NCBI GenBank assembly: GCA_965222005.1
Contig: OZ244935.1
Span: forward strand, 4,464,001 to 4,528,000
From: CBDCTM01 sp965222005
GTDB lineage: Bacteria > Bacteroidota > Bacteroidia > Chitinophagales > Saprospiraceae
Length of the DNA: 64,000 bases
Reading direction: 5' to 3'
A program made the position numbers and the translations under genes. The notes under the pieces were generated by a model that ran no database searches, was not told the origin of the DNA, and worked only from the letters and a program-made list of their open reading frames with translations. This document shows, piece after piece, positions 53,937 through 61,533 of this stretch (positions are counted from its first letter, which is position 1; the number at the start of each line of letters is the position of its first letter).

Positions 53937-54097
53937 ACGAAATTTCAAACGTGTTCCGTTTACTCATTCAAAAAAGGAATTCAGCTTCCCCAGGGGGCTA
54001 TTCACGTGCCACCAGAAGAGCTGGTAAAAATTTGTTAAAATTGTCTCGCTGGCAACACAAAGCGGCATTTCCGACAACAAGGAACGGTATTCGCGGG

Positions 54098-54123
54098 TTT
54101 GTAAAGCAGAATGTTTACTTTTA
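54098..54123 (+). promoter_or_regulatory. Candidate promoter for the DUF547 lipoprotein
   Basis: TTTG (54098-54101), 14 bp, then TACTTTTA (7 of 8 to TAnnTTTG), ending 19 bp before the ATG. The spacing is shorter than the usual 17-23. Confidence 0.3.
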
Positions 54124-54142
54124 ACACAGTCAAACAAATTGC

Positions 54143-55237
54143 ATGAAAACCAATCATTACCTTTTTCTATCAGCCTTGCTTCTCTTCAGCCTGTCCTGCA
54201 GCCAGCCCGGGCCAGCTAATGACCAGGCAGCTCAAGCTCAACCGGCCAACCCCGCTGAAAAATCCAGCGGAGCAGAAAAACCGATATTGGTAGCTTCCGG
54301 AGCAGCCGCCAAGCCTTCCAATGAAAGCATTCAGACTGCTGCCTCCCCTCCAACATCTGAAAGGCAAGTCACTGAAGCAATTGAAAACCAGGAGAGCCCA
54401 CAAACTGAATCGTCAAAACCAACAGCGCAGGCAGCCCCCAAAGGCAAAGAGAACGACAGCGCAGGCAATGAATCGAAGCAGTTAATAGCGTCTGAAAAAC
54501 CTCCTGCCAACAAGTCGGCGGTGCCATCGAAGGCATCGATTCCTACAGCTTATGAGCAGGCAGTGGATCTTCCAAAACCGAAAGTGGTGGAAAAAAAGCT
54601 AGGCCACGAGCTTTGGGATCAGCTGCTCCGCCAACATGTCTCTGCCAGCGGGCGGGTTGATTACAGAGGCTTCAAAGCTGACCAGGCAAAGCTTCAGCAA
54701 TATCTCGATTTCCTGTCAGCCAATCCGCCAAAAAGCAGCGCTCCGCGTGCCGAACGGCTTGCCTTCTGGATCAATGTGTACAACGCTTTTACAGTCCAAC
54801 TCATCACCGATCACTATCCCGTCAGCAGCATCACCAAGCTGCACGGCGGCAAGCCCTGGGACGTAAAATGGATAAAAATCGGTGGAAGTACCTATTCGCT
54901 CGACCAGGTGGAAAATGAAATCATCCGGCCCCGCTTTAAGGAAGCGCGCATCCATTTTGCTGTAAACTGTGCTGCCAAATCCTGCCCGCCCCTGCTCAAC
55001 CGAGCCTGGACAGCCAGCAAGCTGGAGCGTATGCTTGATAAGCAGAGTCGTGCTTTTATCAACAACTCCAGCTTCAACACCCTTGGAGCCAAGTCGGTAA
55101 AACTTTCCAAAATTTTTGAATGGTACAGAGAAGACTTTGGCGATTTGATCGCCTTTCTGAATCGCTATGCGGAGGTGGAAATACAGAGCCGGGCCAAAAT
55201 CTCTTTTGTGGAGTACAACTGGGCACTCAACGAGTAA
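54143..55237 (+). CDS. DUF547 lipoprotein
   Basis: 364 residues. Lipobox LFSLSC (Cys about 19), then a low-complexity Ala/Pro/Ser/Gln linker of about 130 residues, then the DUF547 domain (about 150-330): SASGRVDYRGFKAD, RLAFWINVYNAFTVQLI, IHFAVNCAAKSCPPLLN and WYREDFGD. The Cys in NCAAKSCPPL and the WINxYNA motif are family hallmarks; a cysteine-based hydrolase activity is suspected but unproven. The long linker would reach across the periplasm. Confidence 0.9.
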   Translation: MKTNHYLFLSALLLFSLSCSQPGPANDQAAQAQPANPAEKSSGAEKPILVASGAAAKPSNESIQTAASPPTSERQVTEAIENQESPQTESSKPTAQAAPKGKENDSAGNESKQLIASEKPPANKSAVPSKASIPTAYEQAVDLPKPKVVEKKLGHELWDQLLRQHVSASGRVDYRGFKADQAKLQQYLDFLSANPPKSSAPRAERLAFWINVYNAFTVQLITDHYPVSSITKLHGGKPWDVKWIKIGGSTYSLDQVENEIIRPRFKEARIHFAVNCAAKSCPPLLNRAWTASKLERMLDKQSRAFINNSSFNTLGAKSVKLSKIFEWYREDFGDLIAFLNRYAEVEIQSRAKISFVEYNWALNE

Positions 55238-55264
55238 CAGGCTGGGCAAATAACAGAAAATCGA

Positions 55265-55272
55265 TACCTTTG
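55265..55272 (+). promoter_or_regulatory. Candidate -7 element for the YkuD-like lipoprotein
   Basis: TACCTTTG matches TAnnTTTG exactly. It lies immediately before a GTG at 55275 and so supports the ATG at 55296 as the start. Confidence 0.4.
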
Positions 55273-55295
55273 GAGTGCTCAGCCAATCGCTTCAC

Positions 55296-55874
55296 ATGTT
55301 CAAAAAGCCTTGCCTGCCAGTTGCTCTTCTTCCGATCCTCAGCCTATTAATGGCCGCTTGTGGGGATGCCCCCCTGGCGGAAAAGACGGCAGCCAAGCCT
55401 TCTCTGCAGCTTCGGCCGGAAGGCAACATAATTTTGCTTTTTGCCAAAGAGCAGCAGCTGGAATTTTGGCAGAACGGGCAGCTCATTGCCTCTTCGGTAC
55501 CCTTTCAATCTTCCGCCCCCCTACCAATAGGCGTTTACAGAGCTGATCGGCAAAGCCAGGCTGAAGGCAGCCTGACAGTCCTTTTTCCAACTACCTATTA
55601 TCGGCAAAAAACGGCTAATCTCAAGCAAACACTTCATACCTTTCCCCCTGAATCAACTACTTTCGAAATCCGATATTCTGCCGAAACGCTCCCCTCTCCC
55701 CTCTCTGCCGAATCGACTAGCTGGACCTTATTGGCGATGCCCAACGATGCGCGCCTCAGTGGAACCTTCGATGCCTGCATCCGCTGCCCGCATTGGATGG
55801 CAGAATTGTACAGCTATCTGAAAGCAGAATTGGAGCTATGTACGCTACCCACGGAAAACACTGCCTTGCAATGA
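55296..55874 (+). CDS. Lipoprotein with degenerate YkuD (L,D-transpeptidase)-like domain
   Basis: 192 residues from the ATG at 55296; lipobox LLMAAC (Cys about 15). The sequence NIILLFAKEQQLEFWQNGQL then PIGVYRAD follows the beta-strand pattern of YkuD domains, and DACIRCPHWMAELYSYL resembles the SHGCIRm...da..Ly active-site block, with the catalytic Cys kept but Ser-His-Gly replaced by Phe-Asp-Ala. The upstream His (iHG) is not evident. It may be inactive or altered. Its stop overlaps the next gene (ATGA). Confidence 0.65.
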   Translation: MFKKPCLPVALLPILSLLMAACGDAPLAEKTAAKPSLQLRPEGNIILLFAKEQQLEFWQNGQLIASSVPFQSSAPLPIGVYRADRQSQAEGSLTVLFPTTYYRQKTANLKQTLHTFPPESTTFEIRYSAETLPSPLSAESTSWTLLAMPNDARLSGTFDACIRCPHWMAELYSYLKAELELCTLPTENTALQ

Positions 55875-56827
55875 AAATTGTATTTCTCGACAGCCACACC
55901 CTCAATCCCGGTGACCTGGACTGGGGGCCACTTCAGGCGCTTGGCCAATTGGAGCTTTACGAGCGAACGGCTCCGGACGAAATAGTTGCCCGGGCCAAAG
56001 AAGCAAGCATCCTTATTGCCAACAAAGCCTCCTTAACTGCGGACAGCTTGCGGCGGCTTCCCCAGCTCCGATGCATTTGCGTGGCAGCAACAGGTTACAA
56101 CAATATTGATATACAAACCGCTCACAATCAGGGAGTTGTAGTCTGTAATGCGGTGGGATATAGCTCTGCCAGTGTAGCCCAGCATGTGTTCGCCCTGCTC
56201 CTCGAATTGAGCAACCAGGTGGGTAGGCATAGCGATGATGTAGCTGCCGGCGGATGGGCAAAATCGAAGGATTGGAGCTATCACCTGGCGCCTATACATG
56301 AGTTGGCCGGCCAAAAGATGGGCATTTTTGGATTGGGTAAGATAGGGCAACAGGTGGCTCAAATTGCATTGGCTTTTGGTATGCAGGTGCTGGCCGCTCA
56401 CAAATACCCTGAGCGGGATGCCATGCCGGGAGTGAAATTTGTAACAGCTACCCAGCTGTTTAGCGAAAGTGATGTGATCAGTCTCCATGTGCCTTTGACA
56501 GAGCAAACCCGCTTTTTGGTAAACGCTGAGACGCTGGCTATGATGAAACCAACTGCCCGGCTGATCAATACCGGCAGAGGGGACCTCATTGATGAGGCAG
56601 CGCTACGGGAAGCGCTCTTGAACGGCCAGCTGGCAGCTGCCGGTCTGGATGTCCTGTCTCAGGAGCCAGCAGCAGCAGATCATCCCTTAATCGGGCTGGC
56701 CAATTGCCTGCTTACGCCTCATCAGGCTTGGGCGAGCCGGGCATCGCGGCAGCGATTGCTGGATACATTAGTACTAAATATCAAAGCTTTTCAGAATGGA
56801 GAGCCGGTGAATGTGGTAACAAAATAA
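55871..56827 (+). CDS. D-2-hydroxyacid dehydrogenase (glycerate dehydrogenase / hydroxypyruvate reductase-like)
   Basis: 318 residues from the ATG at 55871, which overlaps the preceding stop (the longer frame runs antiparallel in sense into the lipoprotein). NAD fold IFGLGKIGQQVAQIA (about 152-166), RLINTGRGDLIDE with catalytic Arg 236, SQEP Glu 265 and TPHQAW His 284. It probably interconverts hydroxypyruvate or glyoxylate and D-glycerate or glycolate. Translationally coupled to the YkuD-like lipoprotein, a pairing without clear logic. Confidence 0.9.
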   Translation: MKIVFLDSHTLNPGDLDWGPLQALGQLELYERTAPDEIVARAKEASILIANKASLTADSLRRLPQLRCICVAATGYNNIDIQTAHNQGVVVCNAVGYSSASVAQHVFALLLELSNQVGRHSDDVAAGGWAKSKDWSYHLAPIHELAGQKMGIFGLGKIGQQVAQIALAFGMQVLAAHKYPERDAMPGVKFVTATQLFSESDVISLHVPLTEQTRFLVNAETLAMMKPTARLINTGRGDLIDEAALREALLNGQLAAAGLDVLSQEPAAADHPLIGLANCLLTPHQAWASRASRQRLLDTLVLNIKAFQNGEPVNVVTK

Positions 56828-56862
56828 GGGCGAAGACTGGACTGATTCCCTTCTTCGCCCTT
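56826..56862. terminator. Terminator between convergent genes
   Basis: AAGGGCGAAGA / TCTTCGCCCTT, an 11-bp perfect stem with a 15-nt loop. TTATTTT follows on the minus strand, so it terminates the BON-LysM genes best. Confidence 0.75.
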
Positions 56863-56888
56863 AAAGCAGGTCTTGCCTGCAATAGATT

Positions 56889-57380
56889 TTAGTTATCTTC
56901 CATCGGAGGAATACGTAGCATCTGACCTGGATAGATTTTATCCGGATCGGAGAGCATAGGTTTGTTAGCTTCAAAGATCATAGGATACTTCATGGCGTTG
57001 CCATAGTATTTTTTAGCGATCTTGGAAAGCGAATCTCCACTTTGTACTTGGTAAAACTGGGCTTCAGGAGCTGGATTGACCACTTGCATGCGATCATCTA
57101 CTGCTGCAATTCCTTCTACATTGCCCACTGCAAGTACAATTTTCTCCTTATTGGCTTGTGATTCAGTCTGTCCATAAATAGTTACGGTATCGTCATGCAG
57201 ACTAATATCGAGGTTCTCAACTTCCAGTCCCAGGCTTTCAACGATGCTTTTAAGCCTCATCTCTTTTTGCTTAGTAATCATTTTAAGCTCCTCTTCTGTA
57301 GGAGCAGTAGCGACTGCGGGTGCATCTTTTTTTCCAAACAACTTGGCACCGGCATTTTTTAAAAAAGAAAATAATCCCAT
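56889..57380 (-). CDS. BON-LysM protein (YgaU/Kbp-like), paralogue 1
   Basis: 163 residues. A basic N-terminal helix (GLFSFLKNAGAKLFGKK), then a BON-like domain (about 40-105, VENLDISLHDDTVTIYGQT, VGNVEGIAAVDDRMQV), then a LysM domain (about 108-158, YQVQSGDSLSKIAKKYYGNA, ANKPMLSDPDKIYPGQMLRI). It matches the E. coli Kbp/YgaU layout: potassium binding and envelope association are known there. No signal peptide, so probably cytoplasmic. Tandem with 57399-57884. Confidence 0.92.
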   Translation of the reverse strand: MGLFSFLKNAGAKLFGKKDAPAVATAPTEEELKMITKQKEMRLKSIVESLGLEVENLDISLHDDTVTIYGQTESQANKEKIVLAVGNVEGIAAVDDRMQVVNPAPEAQFYQVQSGDSLSKIAKKYYGNAMKYPMIFEANKPMLSDPDKIYPGQMLRIPPMEDN

Positions 57381-57398
57381 TTAAATTGAATTTATTGG

Positions 57399-57884
57399 TT
57401 AACGATTAGGAATACGCAAGGTTTGGCCGGGGTATATCTTGTTTGGGTCTTTCAGCATTGGCTGATTGGCTTTAAAAATCTTCATGTATTTCATCGGATC
57501 GCCAAAGTAGCGCTTGGCAATTTTGGATAAGGTATCTCCTTTTTTTACGGTGTAAAAGCGGGATTCCTGAGCAGGTTTGTCCACCGAGAGCCGGTCATCA
57601 ACAGCTTTTATGCCCGCCACATTGCCCAAAGCCAGAATGGCTTTCTCCTTTTCGGCCTGCGAACGGGTTTGGCCATATACCGTGACTACATCACCATGCA
57701 GGTCCAATTCCATATTGCGCACTTTGATGCCAAGGCTGTCAACAACCCCCTTGAGCACTATGAGTTTCTGCCTTTTGGCAATTTCGGCTTCCAGCCTTTT
57801 GGTTTCGGCATCCGATACCCGATTTGTTTTTTCTCTGGTCAGGATTTTTGCTCCTGATTTTTTAAGAAATGAAAATAGTCCCAT
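57399..57884 (-). CDS. BON-LysM protein (YgaU/Kbp-like), paralogue 2
   Basis: 161 residues from the ATG at 57884 (MGLFSFLKKSGAK), chosen for alignment with its paralogue. BON-like domain (VRNMELDLHGDVVTVYGQT, AVDDRLSV) and LysM (YTVKKGDTLSKIAKRYFGDP, PNKIYPGQTLRI). 18 bp upstream of paralogue 1. It diverges from secDF. Confidence 0.92.
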   Translation of the reverse strand: MGLFSFLKKSGAKILTREKTNRVSDAETKRLEAEIAKRQKLIVLKGVVDSLGIKVRNMELDLHGDVVTVYGQTRSQAEKEKAILALGNVAGIKAVDDRLSVDKPAQESRFYTVKKGDTLSKIAKRYFGDPMKYMKIFKANQPMLKDPNKIYPGQTLRIPNR

Positions 57885-57959
57885 TAAGAATAAATTTAAT
57901 TTAAACATCTAAAAAATGGCAAAGTAGTATAGTTTTTGCAAAATTACAAATCACATGCA

Positions 57960-57985
57960 TTTGTTTATGAAAAGACGTATATTTG
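57960..57985 (+). promoter_or_regulatory. Candidate promoter for secDF
   Basis: TTTG (57960-57963), 14 bp, then TATATTTG, an exact TAnnTTTG, 48 bp before the ATG. Spacing is shorter than typical. Confidence 0.35.
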
Positions 57986-58033
57986 CGCTGTTTTTTCTAA
58001 CACATTCTAAAATTTTTTAAAATCTTTTAAATC

Positions 58034-61000
58034 ATGCAAGGAAAAGGCATTATCAAGTTTTTTCTTGTGGTGATGACGGTAGTTTGTCTGCTGCAATACC
58101 TCTACATACTCCCTACGAGGAAGGTGGAGAAAAAAGCAGATGAATACGCCATGTCGGCTGTGCAAAACCTGCAAGACGGCCCGGACAAGCGTACTGCCGA
58201 AAAAGCCGCAAGAACCGCCTACCTGGATTCTATGTCCAGTGAAGTAATCTGGAGCATCCCCCTCCTGAAGAATTTTACCTATGAAGAACTAAAAGCCAGA
58301 CAATTGGCCCTCGGGCTCGACCTCAAAGGAGGTATGAGCGTTGTACTTCAGGTAGATCTCCGCGACCTTATCCGATCACTTGCCAATGATAGTAAAGACC
58401 CCACTTTTCAGAATGCGTTAGAAACTGCTGCCCAAAAACTCAAAAACGCCCAATCCGATTACGTTACCCTCTTTGCCGACACCTACAGAGAGCTGGCGGG
58501 TAGTGAAAAGAAAATGGCTCCCCTCTTTGCCAGCAATGCCAGCCTGCGTGAGGAGATCAACTTCGAAACCAGCAATTCGGATGTGGTGCGCATACTGCGC
58601 GAAAAGGCTGATGAAACGGTCGATTTGACCTACAAGCGCCTCAAAGAGCGTATCGATGAGCTGGGCGTGGTACAGCCTAATGTATCGCTGGATGCTTCGC
58701 GCGATCTGATCATCGTCGAATTGCCGGGCATCAGCAATCCCGAACGGGCCCGCAAATTCCTCCAATCTACTGCCAAACTGGAGTTTTGGAATGTCTATCG
58801 CGTAGGCGATGCCGGGATTGTGGATAATTTGCTGAAAGCCGATGAGAAGCTCAAAAAATCAGTGGCTAGCGATACCAGCAGCCTGGTCGATGAGCCCAGC
58901 TTCCGCATCGACACGACCTATGAATATGTGTACGATACGCTTGGAAATATTACGGATTCTACCCTCGTCACCAATCAGATAGAAGAAACTGCCGATCCCC
59001 TGGCTGACCGGGGGCCACTACTCAGCCTACTCGATCTCAATGTGGCCGGCACCATGCCGCGCTCGGTGATCGGGGTGGCCGAAAAGAATAAAATTGATGC
59101 GATCAACAGAATGCTGAAACGAAAGGATATTCAGTCGCTTTTCCCAAAGGATATGGTCTTTCTTTGGGGGCAAAAGCCTCGAAAAGACTACTCGGACGGC
59201 TCTGCCGTGTTGACCAATCAACACGAACTCTACGGCATCAAAAAGCAGAAGGGCAAGGAGGTAGCGCCCCTCGAAGGCGACCGCGTGACTGATGCCAGCT
59301 CGGCTCCCGACCCGCAAACCGGCAATGTGGAGGTTATGCTCCGCATGGACAGCAGAGGGGCTAAGATATGGGGCGATTTGACCAGCCGGGCCGCACAGGA
59401 TCAAAACCGTGAGATTGCAATCGTACTGGATGATAAGGTAGTTTCGGCTCCTTCCGTTCAGAATCCGATCCTCAACGGCAGCTCGTCTATCACAGGTGAC
59501 TTTAGCTTGCAGGAAGCCGATGACCTGGCCAAAATTCTGCAAATTGGTAAGCTGCCAGCCAAAACCAAGATCATCCAGGAAGCTCTCGTTGGGCCTTCTC
59601 TGGGGCAGGAGAACATTGATCGGAGTATCAACTCACTGCTGATTGGATTTGCGTTGGTACTTGTATTTATGATCCTCTACTACGGTGGTGCCGGTATTGT
59701 ATCGATCATCGCGCTATTTATGAACTTGTTCTTCATATTTGGTGCCCTGGCCTCTTATGGTACGGTGCTTACGCTCCCCGGTATTGCGGGAATTGTGCTT
59801 ACGATAGGTATGGCGGTGGATGCCAATGTGATTATCTTTGAGCGGGTGCGAGAGGAGCTGCGCGCGGGCAAATCGCTGCTCAGCGCCATATCTGATGGCT
59901 TTCAGCACTCCTACTCCGCTATCATTGATGCCAACGTAACCACTATTCTTACGGCCTTCGTATTGGCCTATTTTGGGCTTGGTCCCATCAAAGGCTTCGC
60001 AGTGGTTTTGATTATCGGTGTGTTGTCTTCCCTCTTTACAGCTGTATTGCTGGGACGAATGATGATCGACTGGTGGACCACCGGAAAGGACAATAACCTG
60101 ACCTTTTGGACGGGCTGGTCGAAAAATGCCTTTGCCAACCTCAATATTGACTGGCTGGGCAAACGGCGCTTTGCCTATGTTTTGTCTGCAATCATCATAC
60201 TGGCTGGTATTGGTTCCATGTTTACCAGAGGTTTTGAGCTGGGCGTAGATTTCAAAGGAGGCTACAGCTACAATATCCAGTTTGATCAGGCTGCCCAGGT
60301 AAATGCGCAAACCATTCGCACGGCATTGACTGAAGCCTTTGACGGTGCGCCGGTAGTAAAGGCGGTAAGCACCGAAAACACCTTCAATGTCACGACCAGT
60401 TATTTGATCAACGATGATAGAGATGAAGCATCCAGCCTGGTGATGGCCAAGCTCTATGAGGGTATCAACAATGTAGCTGGCGGCAATTTGAATGTTGACA
60501 ATTTCAAAGACCCCGATGGCACCGGTACTCATGTAACCAGCTCCAGTAAAGTCGGGCCAACCATTGCAGATGATATCAAATCAAGTGCCTTTTACGCTAC
60601 TATTTTTGCTCTTTTATTGATCTTCCTCTACATCTTCATACGCTTCAGCAAATGGCAGTACAGCCTCGGTGCTGTAGCTGCTTTGTTCCACGATACACTC
60701 GTGGTGCTGGGTATTTTCTCGCTTTTCCACGGAATTTTACCTTTCTCTTTGGAGATTGACCAAGCCTTCATTGCTGCCATTCTTACCGTGATCGGTTATT
60801 CGATCAACGATACGGTGGTGGTATTTGACCGGATTAGAGAATTTCTGGGCGCTTATACCAAAAAGAACAAGGAAGAGGTGATCAATATGGCAATCAACAG
60901 TACTTTTAGCCGTACCATCATCACCTCGCTCACTACCCTCTTTGTAGTGGCGATACTGCTATTCTTCGGTGGTACCAGCATCAGAGGTTTTGCATTTGCA

Positions 61001-61132
61001 TTGTTTATAGGTATCGTTGTGGGTACTTACTCCTCTATCTTTGTAGCTACTCCGATCATGTCCGATTTAACCGGCGAGATCAAAGCCAAGGAAAGCAAGC
61101 GCAAGAGCTTCTCAAAGGCAGCGGCTAAATAA
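58034..61132 (+). CDS. secDF: Protein translocase subunit SecDF (fused)
   Basis: 1032 residues. SecD half: N-terminal helix, LGLDLKGGMSVVLQV (about 95-110), a large periplasmic domain with ELGVVQPNVSLD and IVELPGISNPERARKFLQS, then a six-helix block with GIAGIVLTIGMAVDANVIIF. SecF half: LGVDFKGGYSYNIQF and AILTVIGYSINDTVVVFDRI. It uses proton-motive force to pull exported proteins from SecYEG. Fusion is usual in Bacteroidota. Complete by length. Confidence 0.97.
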   Translation: MQGKGIIKFFLVVMTVVCLLQYLYILPTRKVEKKADEYAMSAVQNLQDGPDKRTAEKAARTAYLDSMSSEVIWSIPLLKNFTYEELKARQLALGLDLKGGMSVVLQVDLRDLIRSLANDSKDPTFQNALETAAQKLKNAQSDYVTLFADTYRELAGSEKKMAPLFASNASLREEINFETSNSDVVRILREKADETVDLTYKRLKERIDELGVVQPNVSLDASRDLIIVELPGISNPERARKFLQSTAKLEFWNVYRVGDAGIVDNLLKADEKLKKSVASDTSSLVDEPSFRIDTTYEYVYDTLGNITDSTLVTNQIEETADPLADRGPLLSLLDLNVAGTMPRSVIGVAEKNKIDAINRMLKRKDIQSLFPKDMVFLWGQKPRKDYSDGSAVLTNQHELYGIKKQKGKEVAPLEGDRVTDASSAPDPQTGNVEVMLRMDSRGAKIWGDLTSRAAQDQNREIAIVLDDKVVSAPSVQNPILNGSSSITGDFSLQEADDLAKILQIGKLPAKTKIIQEALVGPSLGQENIDRSINSLLIGFALVLVFMILYYGGAGIVSIIALFMNLFFIFGALASYGTVLTLPGIAGIVLTIGMAVDANVIIFERVREELRAGKSLLSAISDGFQHSYSAIIDANVTTILTAFVLAYFGLGPIKGFAVVLIIGVLSSLFTAVLLGRMMIDWWTTGKDNNLTFWTGWSKNAFANLNIDWLGKRRFAYVLSAIIILAGIGSMFTRGFELGVDFKGGYSYNIQFDQAAQVNAQTIRTALTEAFDGAPVVKAVSTENTFNVTTSYLINDDRDEASSLVMAKLYEGINNVAGGNLNVDNFKDPDGTGTHVTSSSKVGPTIADDIKSSAFYATIFALLLIFLYIFIRFSKWQYSLGAVAALFHDTLVVLGIFSLFHGILPFSLEIDQAFIAAILTVIGYSINDTVVVFDRIREFLGAYTKKNKEEVINMAINSTFSRTIITSLTTLFVVAILLFFGGTSIRGFAFALFIGIVVGTYSSIFVATPIMSDLTGEIKAKESKRKSFSKAAAK

Positions 61133-61158
61133 TTGCTCCTTGCCAGCACTTGTGCACA

Positions 61159-61190
61159 GCGTCCCGTTCATCTGGTATGGACGGGGCGTT
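61159..61190 (+). terminator. Stem-loop after secDF
   Basis: CGTCCCGTTCAT / ATGGACGGGGCG with a short loop, including two G-U pairs in RNA, 27 bp after the stop. Weak U-tract (TTGTTATT). Confidence 0.55.
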
Positions 61191-61318
61191 GTTATTCTGA
61201 GAAGGATAGCACTTGGGCCCTGCCAGCATTTTTTGTCTTGAGCAGGTCATCAAATTTTCATAATTCATATTTGTTAAATTTTCAGAAAAATTGCTTTCCT
61301 CAATCTGCTGGCATCAAA

Positions 61319-61405
61319 TTTGTCTTAAATAGAAATGTAAGTTTTGGTTAAAAAATTGTAAGATTCGTTTCCTAAGCCCGTGTACCACACAGGGCTTATT
61401 TTTTT
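61319..61405 (+). ncRNA. Possible short transcript with terminator upstream of the PorE-like gene
   Basis: TTTG (61319-61322), 15 bp, TAAGTTTTG (61338-61346), then 27 bp later a hairpin TAAGCCC...GGGCTTA at 61374-61398 followed by ATTTTTTT. The terminator is convincing. The promoter and hence an RNA of about 55 nt are speculative; the hairpin could be a second terminator for secDF. Confidence 0.3.
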
Positions 61406-61533
61406 GTCCCCTCCCGATCTACCGATTGCAGCAGTTTGGCGATTGCAACATAAAATAAGGCTGAAGCGTTACATTTTATACTGCCTGATGCATTAGATAA
61501 ATAGTTAATCTTTGTCGCCAAACGAATGTCATA

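Noticed and set aside
54143..54600. Low-complexity Ala/Pro/Ser linker as a repeat or insertion
   Set aside because: A lipoprotein linker typical of DUF547 and other envelope lipoproteins; no repeat unit.
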